Assembly: GCA_900767955.1 (NCBI GenBank)
Contig: CAAGBC010000014.1
Location: 18,281-82,280, forward strand
Length of the DNA: 64,000 nucleotides
From: Spirochaetia bacterium
GTDB lineage: Bacteria > Spirochaetota > Spirochaetia > Treponematales > Treponemataceae
Reading direction: 5' to 3'
The notes below the pieces were generated by a model. It was not told where the DNA came from, ran no database searches, and saw nothing but the letters and a program-made list of their open reading frames with translations. The translations under genes were made by a program, and so were the position numbers. Below are positions 16,666 through 25,069 of the stretch, in pieces. Position 1 is the first letter of the stretch. Every line of letters starts with the position of its first letter.

Positions 16666-18317
16666 TGAGAATTTTTGGTGATAATAGTGATGGTTTTCAA
16701 AATGAAATTAATATTGAGAAAAGCTTAAATGAAAAAATATATGATAAATTAAATCCTAATTTAAAACATTTTTTGGATGATATTTTCAGAGGGTATAATT
16801 TAAAAGGTCGAAGAATTCATGCAATTAGAAGCAAACAAAACGTGAAGCCTGATTTCTATTTACATATAGATGGCATTCCAAAAGAAGTATATATTTCAGT
16901 AAAAAAAGGATCTGGAAATAGTGTTCATCAAGAAAAACTGAGTTCATTTGTAGATTTTTTAAAAAAAGAAGGACTTCCTGCAAATGTTATAAAATCATTA
17001 AAATTATATCATTATAGCGATGGGACTATAGATAACACTGGTAATATTAGAAAAGATACTAAAGATTTTGTTAAAGAAAATCCTGATATTCTTGATATAT
17101 TAAATGAATATTTTTCAGATGAAAATTTTGTAGAAAAATTATTTTATCGGTTTGTTTTTACAGGAAATATTGAAGATGCTCCTACCACGGATTATTTATA
17201 TCATGGCAATGTTTCTAGTGGGGTTTGGGCTTCTAGAGAAGAAATACTAAAATATCAAAAAGAAAAATCAAAAAAAGATAGTAAAGCATTTTGTATAGGG
17301 CTTCTAACATACCAAACTTGGAATAAAAATTTAAGAAGAAATCCAAATACGGAAAATAGAAGAGATGTTTTACAATTAAAATGGGGTTCCATGGAATCTG
17401 ATTTAATAAAAATAACAAGTTATAGAGACTTGTATAAGCAAAAAGGAACTTATGAAGGAAATTTGGATGAAAAATCAAATGTAATCTATTTTAATAGAAA
17501 TCCAGAAGATAATTCATTTAAAAAATATCTTGAAATAATAAATAGCAAGCCTGAGGATACTTTACTTGTAAGAGTTACAACGAATCAATTTTCAAAATTA
17601 AGTAATCAAAAAGTAAAAACTAGGGCTGATGCATATGCTATTAAAATTTTAGATAAGCAGATTTTTTCTGTTTTAGAGGAAAATCAATTTTATCTAGATG
17701 AAAGTATACTTGAAAATTATACGGAGTTTTATACATTTATTCCTGAATCTGGTATCTCAATCAAAATGTCTGATTCAGACGATTTTACAATTATAAAATT
17801 TACGCCTAACAGTTTTCACAAAGTTTTTAACTCTTATGCTTTAGGTGCTGGAGCTTCTTTATTTTGCAAAAAGCAAGAAGAATTATATAAGAATGTAAAT
17901 TTAATAAATGGATGGAATACAAGTTTTAATGAACTAAAAGAAATTATGCCTAAACTTTCTTTTACAGAAAATTCATTATCAACATCTCTTGATATCTGTA
18001 GGAATATAAAAAATACAGCAATGATTTATATTAGACAGAAAATTGAAGATTCTGACGAAATAAAAAAAATAATTTTTAATGGAATCGGAGTTTATGAAGA
18101 ACCTTATACTGCATTTTTTTTAATGCAGGGAAATGAAATTCAACAGTTAGTATATATTGAATATGATGTAACAACAGGCTCTGGAAGATCAAAGGGGATA
18201 TATTCTATTGTATTAAAACCAAGAAGAAATTCAAGTAAATCGAGTTATTGTAAATCAGAAGCTGCTTGTAATATGATGGTTGCAGAAAAGACAGTAAAAT
18301 ATAATGAATCAAAATAA
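16665..18317 (+). CDS. Probable PD-(D/E)XK restriction endonuclease
   Basis: This 550-residue protein does not match a family that I can name. Near residues 62-85 it has V-K-P-D-F-Y-L-H, then V-Y-I-S-V-K-K-G-S-G, a D...x-V-K pattern of the PD-(D/E)XK nuclease fold with Ser in the usual Glu position. A basic helix precedes it (K-G-R-R-I-H-A-I-R). The rest is Lys- and Asn-rich, and the C-terminus is strongly basic. Tight coupling to the third methyltransferase (1-base overlap) supports a restriction role. The fold assignment is inferred from motif and context. Confidence 0.6.
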   Translation: MRIFGDNSDGFQNEINIEKSLNEKIYDKLNPNLKHFLDDIFRGYNLKGRRIHAIRSKQNVKPDFYLHIDGIPKEVYISVKKGSGNSVHQEKLSSFVDFLKKEGLPANVIKSLKLYHYSDGTIDNTGNIRKDTKDFVKENPDILDILNEYFSDENFVEKLFYRFVFTGNIEDAPTTDYLYHGNVSSGVWASREEILKYQKEKSKKDSKAFCIGLLTYQTWNKNLRRNPNTENRRDVLQLKWGSMESDLIKITSYRDLYKQKGTYEGNLDEKSNVIYFNRNPEDNSFKKYLEIINSKPEDTLLVRVTTNQFSKLSNQKVKTRADAYAIKILDKQIFSVLEENQFYLDESILENYTEFYTFIPESGISIKMSDSDDFTIIKFTPNSFHKVFNSYALGAGASLFCKKQEELYKNVNLINGWNTSFNELKEIMPKLSFTENSLSTSLDICRNIKNTAMIYIRQKIEDSDEIKKIIFNGIGVYEEPYTAFFLMQGNEIQQLVYIEYDVTTGSGRSKGIYSIVLKPRRNSSKSSYCKSEAACNMMVAEKTVKYNESK

Positions 18318-18332
18318 TTATAGGGAAATGTG

Positions 18333-19514
18333 ATGATTTTAAATCCATTGAATAATTTAAAATTTCTAGAATCGGATATGAAAAACAAGGATTGGATTAT
18401 AACTAGTTTTATATTTGTATATAAAACTATAGAATATGTTGTCCTTGTAAATTTGTTTCTAAAAAATAGCGATAAAAAAAATAATTATGCTTTAGTAAAA
18501 TTACATTTTATGAGAACCTCTAATTTAGAATATGAATTAGAAGTTGAAGCAAATATAAATGGTTTGTTGTGTCCTGCAAAAATAGTAAGGAACTATTTTA
18601 ATATTGAATATAAACAAAATTTAGGCGAAATATTAAATCAATTTTCAGCACATTTAGGTTCTTTTGTTCCCTGTACTGTAAATGAACAAATTACACAAAT
18701 ACAAAAGGTTGCAATGACACGATCGCTTAGTAAAAGTGATTCTGAGGATCCTGATAAAATGTACTGTTATAAAGTGCTAAGAAATCCAAAGGGAAAAAAA
18801 AGATCTCGGTATAATGAAGAAAAAACAAAAATATTGAGATCAGACTTGTTTAATTATTTTAAGGATGATACATCAATTAGTTTTTGTTATAGTGAAGATT
18901 ATTTTTTAGAAAAAAAAACAGCAGAAATAATTAGAAACTTTGCTAAAAAATAAGATAAAAATCAACCAATTAATTCTGAAATATGGGATTCAATAAAAAC
19001 AACACCAACAAAAAATTATTTATATCATAATGAAAGTGACAATTCATTTTCGTTTATTCAAGATTATCAAAAACATATTCTTGTAGGATTTTTGAGGCAA
19101 GACTATTTTAATGTAATAAAAGATCAAAAAGAATTTTATTTTTACTTTTATGCAACAAATTTAGAACAAAATTTTAGATTCCCTTTACATTCATATATTG
19201 ATTTTTGCAAAGAATTTATTGGATTCACTTCGGATAAAAATCAATTTTGTAGGGGAAAATTAGAATTGTTATCTTGTGACAGATGTAGAATTGATGAATT
19301 TGAAAAATTGCAACTAGAAGAATTATTAAAACCAATTTACAACAAAATCAATTCAAAAGCAGCTACTTATTATGTTTTAAAAGTAAAGAATGTTACAATT
19401 TCTGATAAACCATACGATGGAGTTGATAATTTTAGTGAACTTAACAAACTAATAGCAAAAAATGGTTTAAATCAAGTTTTGTATAAGTATTCTCCAAAAG
19501 TTATTGATATCTAG
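18333..19514 (+). pseudogene. Unknown defence-operon protein, interrupted by an in-frame TAA
   Basis: Two frames in register form about 393 codons separated by TAA at 18951-18953. The 46 codons between that stop and the next possible start (TTG at 19092) remain open and read like protein (N-S-E-I-W-D-S-I, then a Tyr/His/Asn-rich stretch). One gene with a nonsense mutation is therefore more likely than two genes. AGGGA precedes the ATG at 18333. I do not recognise a family. It follows the putative nuclease gene by 15 bases and probably completed the operon, perhaps as a DNA-recognition or nuclease partner. It is very AT-rich, like the rest of the island. Confidence 0.55.
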
Positions 19515-19631
19515 TTCTCTTCCTCCATTAATAAATTACTCCTCGACCTGTCTTTAGACATGGAATGTCCAAAACAAATTTAAACTACAACTTTACACCC
19601 GCACCACAAAAATCTGTGTTATAATATTTGT

Positions 19632-20054
19632 ATGAACAAAACAGAACTTCACGAATCGATTATCAAAAATGCTCAAATGACTTTTGCGCGAAGTGGCGGA
19701 CACGGTGGGCAGAATGTAAATAAATTAAATACAAAAGTTCATCTTGTGCTACCGATTTCTTCACTGGCAGGAATTACCGAAGATGAACAAAAACTTATTC
19801 GCACAAAACTTGCTTCAATTATAAATAAAGACGATTGTTTATTCATTGATGTTGATGACGAGCGCTATCAAGAACGAAATCGAGAAATTGCTTTAGCGCG
19901 AATTGAAAATCGAATTGTTCAAGCGTTGACAGTTCCAAAAAAACGAATTAAAACAAAACCGACTCTTGCAAGTAAAGAAGAAAAACTTAAACTAAAAAGA
20001 ATCCGTAGTGAACTAAAAAAATCCCGAAGCAAAAATTTTAAATTCCCAGAATAA
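19632..20054 (+). CDS. arfB: Alternative ribosome-rescue factor ArfB (peptidyl-tRNA hydrolase)
   Basis: ArfB releases peptides from ribosomes stalled on mRNAs without stop codons. The 140-residue length is typical. The catalytic GGQ motif is in S-G-G-H-G-G-Q-N-V-N-K near residues 22-32. The C-terminus is a Lys/Arg-rich tail (K-K-R-I-K-T-K-P-T and onward) that enters the empty mRNA channel. It lies alone between the defence operon and the invertase gene and is probably an ordinary chromosomal gene marking the right border of the island. Confidence 0.9.
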   Translation: MNKTELHESIIKNAQMTFARSGGHGGQNVNKLNTKVHLVLPISSLAGITEDEQKLIRTKLASIINKDDCLFIDVDDERYQERNREIALARIENRIVQALTVPKKRIKTKPTLASKEEKLKLKRIRSELKKSRSKNFKFPE

Positions 20055-20071
20055 ATCTTCACTCACTAAAC

Positions 20072-20713
20072 CTACATCGAGCATTTTCTGCATACAAATT
20101 GAATATTTTTTTCAGAACAAAGTTTCTTTCGTTGTATGAACAAATGAACTGTTTTTCTGTGAACTCCGTACAGTTTTGCAATTCGATTTACACTTATTCC
20201 GTGAAGAATCATTATTGTAATTCCAATTTCAGCACCATCTAGCTTAAAAGAATTATTAATTCTTCCCTTCGGACGACCCAAAATCATTCCTTCTGACTTT
20301 TTACGCTCTAAAGCTTCTTTTGTTCGCTGACTAATTAAATTACGCTCTATTTCAGCACTCAATCCAAAAGCAAAAGCCAACACTTTTGACTGAATATCAT
20401 CGCCAAGCCTGTAACCGTCTTTTATTGTCCAAACCCTCGCACCAATTTCCATAAGTTTATTCAAAATTGACATAATCATAAACAAACTTCTTCCCAAGCG
20501 ACTAAGTTCCGAACAAATAATTAAATCATCCTTCTGAATTTTTTCCAGTAGATTTCCTAGTTGCCTTCGCCCAGGCTCCAAGGTTCCGCTAATTGTTTCT
20601 TCAATCCACTGATGAATTTCAATTTTATTCCGCACAGCAAATTCCGAAATCTCATAGCGTTGATTTTCCACCGTCTGCTTATCCGTACTCACACGAATAT
20701 ATCCATAATTCAT
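20072..20713 (-). CDS. Serine recombinase, Mpi/Hin-type DNA invertase
   Basis: This 213-residue resolvase/invertase has the catalytic Ser9 in Y-I-R-V-S-T-D-K-Q, conserved Arg residues in E-L-S-R-L-G-R-S, the R-T-K-E-A-L helix and G-R-P-K-G, then a C-terminal helix-turn-helix (G-I-S-V-N-R-I-A-K-L-Y-G-V). It resembles Mpi-type master invertases that flip several promoters in gut bacteria, more than Tn3 resolvases. No obvious pair of inverted sites is visible nearby, so its targets may lie elsewhere. It is convergent with arfB. Confidence 0.85.
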   Translation of the reverse strand: MNYGYIRVSTDKQTVENQRYEISEFAVRNKIEIHQWIEETISGTLEPGRRQLGNLLEKIQKDDLIICSELSRLGRSLFMIMSILNKLMEIGARVWTIKDGYRLGDDIQSKVLAFAFGLSAEIERNLISQRTKEALERKKSEGMILGRPKGRINNSFKLDGAEIGITIMILHGISVNRIAKLYGVHRKTVHLFIQRKKLCSEKNIQFVCRKCSM

Positions 20714-20767
20714 ACATATATAATATTGTAGAAATTATTCATTTTCGGCAAAAATTTCATAATTTTT

Positions 20768-21397
20768 TTACATTAATATTATATTTTCAAAATCGTACAA
20801 TAAATCTTCAAACAATGTGATTAATGGAATTTCTAAACAAAAGTTTTCCCCATAATCAAAAACAGGAATTGCACAATTTTCTCCGCCTTCCCCTTCAAAA
20901 TACGCAATATTAATTACAGGAACTATATTTTTTCCAATCATAACTCGTATCTTTGCCGAAGACAAAATCGCCTTTGTAAGACCTTCCGCCTCTGAATCCA
21001 TTGAATCAAAATTATTGCTTTCGGCCATCTCACTTCCAATCATAAAAGGAATTATGTATTTATTTCCCATTTTCTTAGGCAAAAATTCTTTTTCATCTTC
21101 TTCCGTTGTCTTTGGAGAAATATCAAATGAAACTTCCATTCCTGCTTCAAGCTCAGTGTTTACAACTTTTGCTTCCACAAAATCAGGGAAATCTTGTTCC
21201 AAGTCAGTTTGCAGTTCTTCCACAAAAGAATCACTATCACCATCTCCCATTTCCATCAAAAGTTTTGAAACTGTTACTTTATAATAAAAATGATATTTTC
21301 CATTCTTATAGGAAATCGTCTGAACATAATCCAAGCAAGATGTAAAACAAAGCACTGAAAAAATTAATACAACTAAAAAAAATGTTTTGCGTTTCAT
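20768..21397 (-). CDS. Hypothetical lipoprotein
   Basis: This 209-residue protein begins with a lipoprotein signal: a basic start, a hydrophobic core and the lipobox V-L-C-F-T-S-C with Cys21. The mature protein is acidic and mixed beta, with no domain that I recognise. It would be anchored to the inner or outer membrane facing the periplasm. It is a single gene with no clear operon partner. Confidence 0.7.
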   Translation of the reverse strand: MKRKTFFLVVLIFSVLCFTSCLDYVQTISYKNGKYHFYYKVTVSKLLMEMGDGDSDSFVEELQTDLEQDFPDFVEAKVVNTELEAGMEVSFDISPKTTEEDEKEFLPKKMGNKYIIPFMIGSEMAESNNFDSMDSEAEGLTKAILSSAKIRVMIGKNIVPVINIAYFEGEGGENCAIPVFDYGENFCLEIPLITLFEDLLYDFENIILM

Positions 21398-21510
21398 AGC
21401 TTACATTATACCATGAAATTTGTTTACCGCCAAAATAATGAACTTATTACACAAATACAAAAATCAAATCGCTTTCACCACTTTATTTAAGTTATTCCTA
21501 TTTTTAAATA

Positions 21511-21550
21511 AAAAAAACCTTTTGCTCAAAATTAATTCAAGCAAAAGGTT
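21511..21550 (-). terminator. Rho-independent terminator
   Basis: On the minus strand an 11-bp perfect stem (AACCTTTTGCT and its complement, at 21540-21550 and 21516-21526) is followed by a run of Ts. It lies about 90 bases after the stop of the lipoprotein gene at 21638-22699. Confidence 0.8.
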
Positions 21551-21637
21551 ATTTTCAATTATTTACCCTTGGAACCAAAGTTTATCTCAACAACTGACTC
21601 CAACTTAGCAAAGTTACTTCTATTTTTAATTATTAAA

Positions 21638-22699
21638 TTAGAATCCTTGATTAGGAACACTAACAAGTAAATCTTCAATATCCATAAATTCTGATAATTC
21701 TTCAATGTTGTCTGAGCTAATTAAAGTACAAATTTCTTTTCCTTCAAAATCATATACCTTAGCTTCAAACTTTACAGTAATAAATTCAGACATTACATCT
21801 AAATTTTCAGATATATCTTCATCATCAAATTCCATAAGTTTTGAAATATCATTTACATTTATGTTAACATCTGCACTAAATAAAATTTTTCCTGCTACTT
21901 TATTTTTTGTAACAAAAACTCCACCCAAACTATAACTAGATTCACCTTTCACATATCCTGAATATTTTGTAGCATTCATCATTGATTCAAGGTCTTCTGG
22001 ATTATAATTTGAATCAAAATTTTCTGGATTAAAACCTGATAAATCAGTTGTTACATTAATAACATTTGAACTATTTATTGCAATGCCAGTCTTAATATTC
22101 TTAAAGAAGAAATCTTCAAATTCTTCAAACTTTGTAAAATCAAAACCAACATTAGCACCTACAGCAATAACTGAACTCTGAGTCATTGTAGATTTCATTT
22201 GTGAACCTGTTGATGCAATTTTCATATCCATAAAAATAAGAGGAATTGATAAATCCATTCCTTCTTTAAGTCCAGTTACTTGTCCAGGAGTTTTACTAAA
22301 TGTCATTGATGCAGAACCATTTTTTTCCAATGCTTCAGTAAATTCACTCATCTTCTGAGCATATTCTTCTCCAAGACTTGCTAAATCTTCGTAAGCAATA
22401 CTTCTTGAAGATTCTACAATTTCAGAATTGTCTTGCTGATTAAAAATGCCTGATAAATCTTCTGATTTAAGTGCTTCTTTTAATTCTGTTTCAATTTCTT
22501 CTTTATTATCTGCAGTTACTACAGTCATTTCTTCATTTAAAATGCCTTCTGTAACTTCCGCAGGAACAGATACAGATGCAACTGCAACTTTTTCTGCCAC
22601 AGCTTTTGGTGTAACATCTTCTGTTTCGTTATTACAACCAACTAATGTCAACAATAAACATGCAGACAAACCATAAACTAATTTTGTTACTTTTTTCAT
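21638..22699 (-). CDS. Hypothetical lipoprotein
   Basis: This 353-residue protein has a lipoprotein signal with lipobox L-T-L-V-G-C (Cys near residue 22), then a Thr/Val/Glu-rich linker and a long beta-rich, acidic region without recognised domains. The start at 22699 is chosen because TTTTTTGGAGGTAGTT precedes it and the signal sequence begins there; an ORF extended to 22831 would run through the structured leader. It sits directly downstream of the multi-hairpin element at 22700-22893, which may control it. Confidence 0.75.
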   Translation of the reverse strand: MKKVTKLVYGLSACLLLTLVGCNNETEDVTPKAVAEKVAVASVSVPAEVTEGILNEEMTVVTADNKEEIETELKEALKSEDLSGIFNQQDNSEIVESSRSIAYEDLASLGEEYAQKMSEFTEALEKNGSASMTFSKTPGQVTGLKEGMDLSIPLIFMDMKIASTGSQMKSTMTQSSVIAVGANVGFDFTKFEEFEDFFFKNIKTGIAINSSNVINVTTDLSGFNPENFDSNYNPEDLESMMNATKYSGYVKGESSYSLGGVFVTKNKVAGKILFSADVNINVNDISKLMEFDDEDISENLDVMSEFITVKFEAKVYDFEGKEICTLISSDNIEELSEFMDIEDLLVSVPNQGF

Positions 22700-22893
22700 A
22701 ACTACCTCCAAAAAAGTTAATGAGGAAATATCAATTTCCGATTTAACTTTTTTACGCTGTTTTGCAACAAAGTGAAAAACAGCAGTCAATAGTAAAGTTT
22801 GCAACGCAAACTTTAAGATAAAAACTTTCACGCTGTTTTAGTGGAAGTTTTTATCCCACTCCAAAAAAGTCAAAGAGGAAATATCAATTTCCC
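22700..22893 (-). repeat. Multi-hairpin leader element, copy 1
   Basis: Several hairpins fill the 5' leader: an 11-bp stem (22710-22720/22743-22753) with an inner 5-bp stem; an 8-bp stem (22756-22763/22776-22783); a 9-bp palindrome AAAGTTTGC/GCAAACTTT (22794-22802/22806-22814); and an 11-bp stem (22817-22827/22845-22855). A 33-base direct repeat of the first module recurs at 22859-22892. The arrangement matches the element before ricT (47004-47236), with base changes in the stems that keep pairing. The first stem ends next to the ribosome binding site. Confidence 0.6.
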
Positions 22894-22964
22894 AATATCT
22901 TGGTATTTAATTATAATAACATTTAAAAATAAAATTCAAGGAACAAAATCTTAAATCAAAATTT

Positions 22965-23399
22965 TTATTCTTCATAATCGCCATAAATGTATAACTTTTT
23001 TGATTCTGTTCGTTTTACTTTTTTGGAAGATTTTTTGTTTTTCTTTTCTGCGTTGTTTGATTTAAAATCATTTGAAGTCAAAATTGTCATATTTTTTTCG
23101 CTTTTTAATCTGCGCTGACGAAAAGTTCCATCTAATTCTTTTTGTGTATCTTCTTTTTTGAGAAACAAATCATTTGCGCTATTACAATGAACGGAATAAA
23201 AAATGCCTTGTGTTTCTTGCAAAAAGCAAATTGCGTTTTCTATATCATTTAAGCTTATTCCTGCTTTTGGTTTTCCTTCAAATTTTGTATTCAAGCGAAT
23301 CTTTTTTGCCAAATCAGCTTCTGTAACAAGAGCTTTGTTTTTTAACTGTTCTAACGCCTTTGCAATTTCTGTTTGAATTACGCTTAAATTACTTTCCAT
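22965..23399 (-). CDS. Hypothetical basic protein
   Basis: This predicted 144-residue soluble protein has a helical first half (Q-T-E-I-A-K-A-L-E-Q-L-K) and a Lys-rich tail with K-K-N-K-K-S-S-K-K-V-K. There is no signal peptide. It might bind nucleic acid, but I recognise no family. Confidence 0.6.
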   Translation of the reverse strand: MESNLSVIQTEIAKALEQLKNKALVTEADLAKKIRLNTKFEGKPKAGISLNDIENAICFLQETQGIFYSVHCNSANDLFLKKEDTQKELDGTFRQRRLKSEKNMTILTSNDFKSNNAEKKNKKSSKKVKRTESKKLYIYGDYEE

Positions 23400-23551
23400 A
23401 ATATTTCCTCATTGGAATTTATTTTCTTCCATAATATCATAATTCTTGTGATTTTAAAATTATAGGAACTGCCATTTCACTGCGTTTTTGACATTTTGTA
23501 TATTTTACATCATACTTGATTTATCCAAAAATTAGATGAACAGAGGTAAAT

Positions 23552-24235
23552 ATGTATTTTGATTATTACTATCTTATATTAGTTGTTCCTGCATTGATTA
23601 TTTCATCTCTTGCACAGATTTTTGTAAAATCTAGTTTTGCTAAATATTCAAAAAAAATGAGTCAGCGAAATATCACTGGAACTCAAGCTGCCGCATATTT
23701 GTTAAAAGTAAATGGCATTACTGATGTAAAACTTGGTCGCATCAAAGGAAATCTTACTGACCACTTTTCTCCTTCTGAAAAAGTTTTACGCCTTTCTGAT
23801 TCAACTTTTGATTCAACTTCTATTGCTGCAATTGGTGTTGCAGCCCACGAAACTGGACACGCTATTCAACATGCAAAAAAATATTTTCCTTTGACTTTCA
23901 GAAATATGTTAGTTCCTGTTGCAAATATTGGTTCTTCTGCTGGCCCTTGGCTTGCTATTTTGGGAATTGCAATGAGTTTTCCAATACTTACTGACATTGG
24001 AATTTTATTATTTGCAGGTTCTGTTGCGTTTTATGTTATTACTTTGCCTGTTGAATTTAATGCGTCTAATCGTGCAATAAAAATTCTTAAACAAAATAAC
24101 ATCTTGTCTGCGGAAGAATTAAAAGGCGTAAAAAAAGTTTTATCTGCTGCTGCAATGACTTATGTTGGTTCAGCTTTAGTTGCAATGGCCAACCTTTTGC
24201 GCTTAATTCTTGTTTCAAAAAATCGTAAACGATAA
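23552..24235 (+). CDS. Zinc-dependent membrane metallopeptidase, YugP family
   Basis: This 227-residue membrane protein of the neutral zinc metallopeptidase (YugP, PF04298) family has a hydrophobic N-terminal segment. The zinc-binding motif H-E-T-G-H-A-I-Q-H-A lies near residue 108, and hydrophobic segments follow (V-A-N-I-G-S-S-A-G-P-W-L and I-L-L-F-A-G-S-V-A-F). The length fits the family. The physiological substrate is unknown, and the gene stands alone. Confidence 0.85.
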   Translation: MYFDYYYLILVVPALIISSLAQIFVKSSFAKYSKKMSQRNITGTQAAAYLLKVNGITDVKLGRIKGNLTDHFSPSEKVLRLSDSTFDSTSIAAIGVAAHETGHAIQHAKKYFPLTFRNMLVPVANIGSSAGPWLAILGIAMSFPILTDIGILLFAGSVAFYVITLPVEFNASNRAIKILKQNNILSAEELKGVKKVLSAAAMTYVGSALVAMANLLRLILVSKNRKR

Positions 24236-24251
24236 ATTTTTATATTATTTA

Positions 24252-24336
24252 TAGTGTCATTCCGAACTCGATTCGGAATCTCATTATTAAATATTGCATA
24301 GATGCTGAATCTAGTTCAGCATGACAGAACTTATTA
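24252..24336. repeat. Dispersed two-palindrome repeat
   Basis: The segment contains TCCGAACTCGATTCGGA and, about 30 bases on, TGCTGAATCTAGTTCAGCA. An inverted copy of the whole arrangement lies at 63927-64000, and shorter relatives form the tandem array at 28911-29045. Confidence 0.7.
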
Positions 24337-24349
24337 AACAGTCTTAATA

Positions 24350-24412
24350 GAGATGATCGGACTTGAACCTCGTTTTGTGGCAAAACCCGCCTCGGAGGCT
24401 GTCGGTTCAAGT
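24350..24412. repeat. tRNA-Ala 3'-end fragment, copy 1
   Basis: Bases 24350-24369 are identical to the T-arm and 3' end of the tRNA-Ala gene (26285-26304), and similarity continues into the sequence beyond the tRNA end. An inverted ACTTGAACC/GGTTCAAGT pair (24361-24369/24404-24412) encloses further hairpins shared with copy 3. Confidence 0.65.
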
Positions 24413-24479
24413 GATTAAATAAAAAATATGGCTACCTAATCCTTTATTTCAAGAACAAATAGCCATTATTGTTTTAAGA

Positions 24480-24821
24480 TTATAACGATTCTAATTCTTC
24501 ACCTTTTACAAAAGTATGTGTAAGAACATAATTTCCTTCAGAATCTTCAAAATCTAATTCAATAATAGCACCATCTGGAATATCTTTATTGAAATAAATC
24601 TTTAATTTCGTTATTGCAAATGTTTGATATTTAATTTTGTATCCATTGTTAGGAGTTATTGAATATTTTTGAACAGAATAACTATTAGAATCAAAAAGTG
24701 GAAATTCACATTCTATTGTTCTATCATCTATAAATCCTATTGACAACAAATCTGGAGTCCCTGAAATATCACAAGAAGATAATAGGATAGCTATAATAAC
24801 ATATAAAATTTTTCTTTTCAT
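24480..24821 (-). CDS. Small lipoprotein of a tandem paralogous family (member 1)
   Basis: This 113-residue lipoprotein has lipobox I-L-L-S-S-C. The mature part shares P-D-L-L-S-I-x-F-I-D-D-R-T-I-E, F-N-K-D-I-P-D-G and T-H-T-F-V-K-G-E-E with its two neighbours. It is the most diverged of the three. I chose ATG 24821 because it starts the signal peptide; an upstream ATG at 24833 would add M-G-G-G. A run of nine G (24823-24831) abuts the start and may affect ribosome binding. The function is unknown; it is probably a periplasmic or surface lipoprotein. Confidence 0.7.
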   Translation of the reverse strand: MKRKILYVIIAILLSSCDISGTPDLLSIGFIDDRTIECEFPLFDSNSYSVQKYSITPNNGYKIKYQTFAITKLKIYFNKDIPDGAIIELDFEDSEGNYVLTHTFVKGEELESL

Positions 24822-24832
24822 TCCCCCCCCCA

Positions 24833-25042
24833 TTAATTAACCTTATATTCAAACAATTTTGTTTCAGGTATTATAGGAGTTTTATTTTCAAAAAGAACCC
24901 ATTCCCATTCTTTACCTATTTCACAAATACTTATCCCCAATACTTTTACACCTTTTAATCCTAAAAATACATTTGCGTATCCATTAAATTGTCTTGCAAC
25001 GGTATCAATTGAGATGATCGGACTTGAACCTTGTTTTTTCAA
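24833..25042 (-). pseudogene. Truncated partner gene, N-terminus replaced by a tRNA fragment
   Basis: The 69-codon frame ends in T-P-I-I-P-E-T-K-L-F-E-Y-K-V-N, an ending also seen in remnants at 25450-25503 and 25883-26041. Its first residues (G-S-S-P-I-I-S) are a translation of the tRNA-Ala 3' fragment at 25011-25030. The only start is a TTG in that junction. The original N-terminus, probably a signal peptide, has been lost. It precedes the first lipoprotein gene with overlapping stop and start. Confidence 0.5.
25011..25030. repeat. tRNA-Ala 3'-end fragment, copy 2
   Basis: Twenty bases are identical to the T-arm and 3' end of tRNA-Ala (26285-26304), in the same orientation, and are fused to the 5' end of the truncated frame 24833-25042. 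Confidence 0.7.
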
Positions 25043-25069
25043 AAACAGATAGCCATTATTGTTTTAAAA

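Noticed and set aside
18954..19091. A separate gene starting at TTG 19092 in the defence operon
   Set aside because: The upstream 46 codons are open and protein-like in the same frame, so one interrupted gene is simpler.
24350..24412. A second tRNA gene
   Set aside because: Only the T-arm and 3' end are present; no acceptor 5' strand or valid anticodon arm can be folded.
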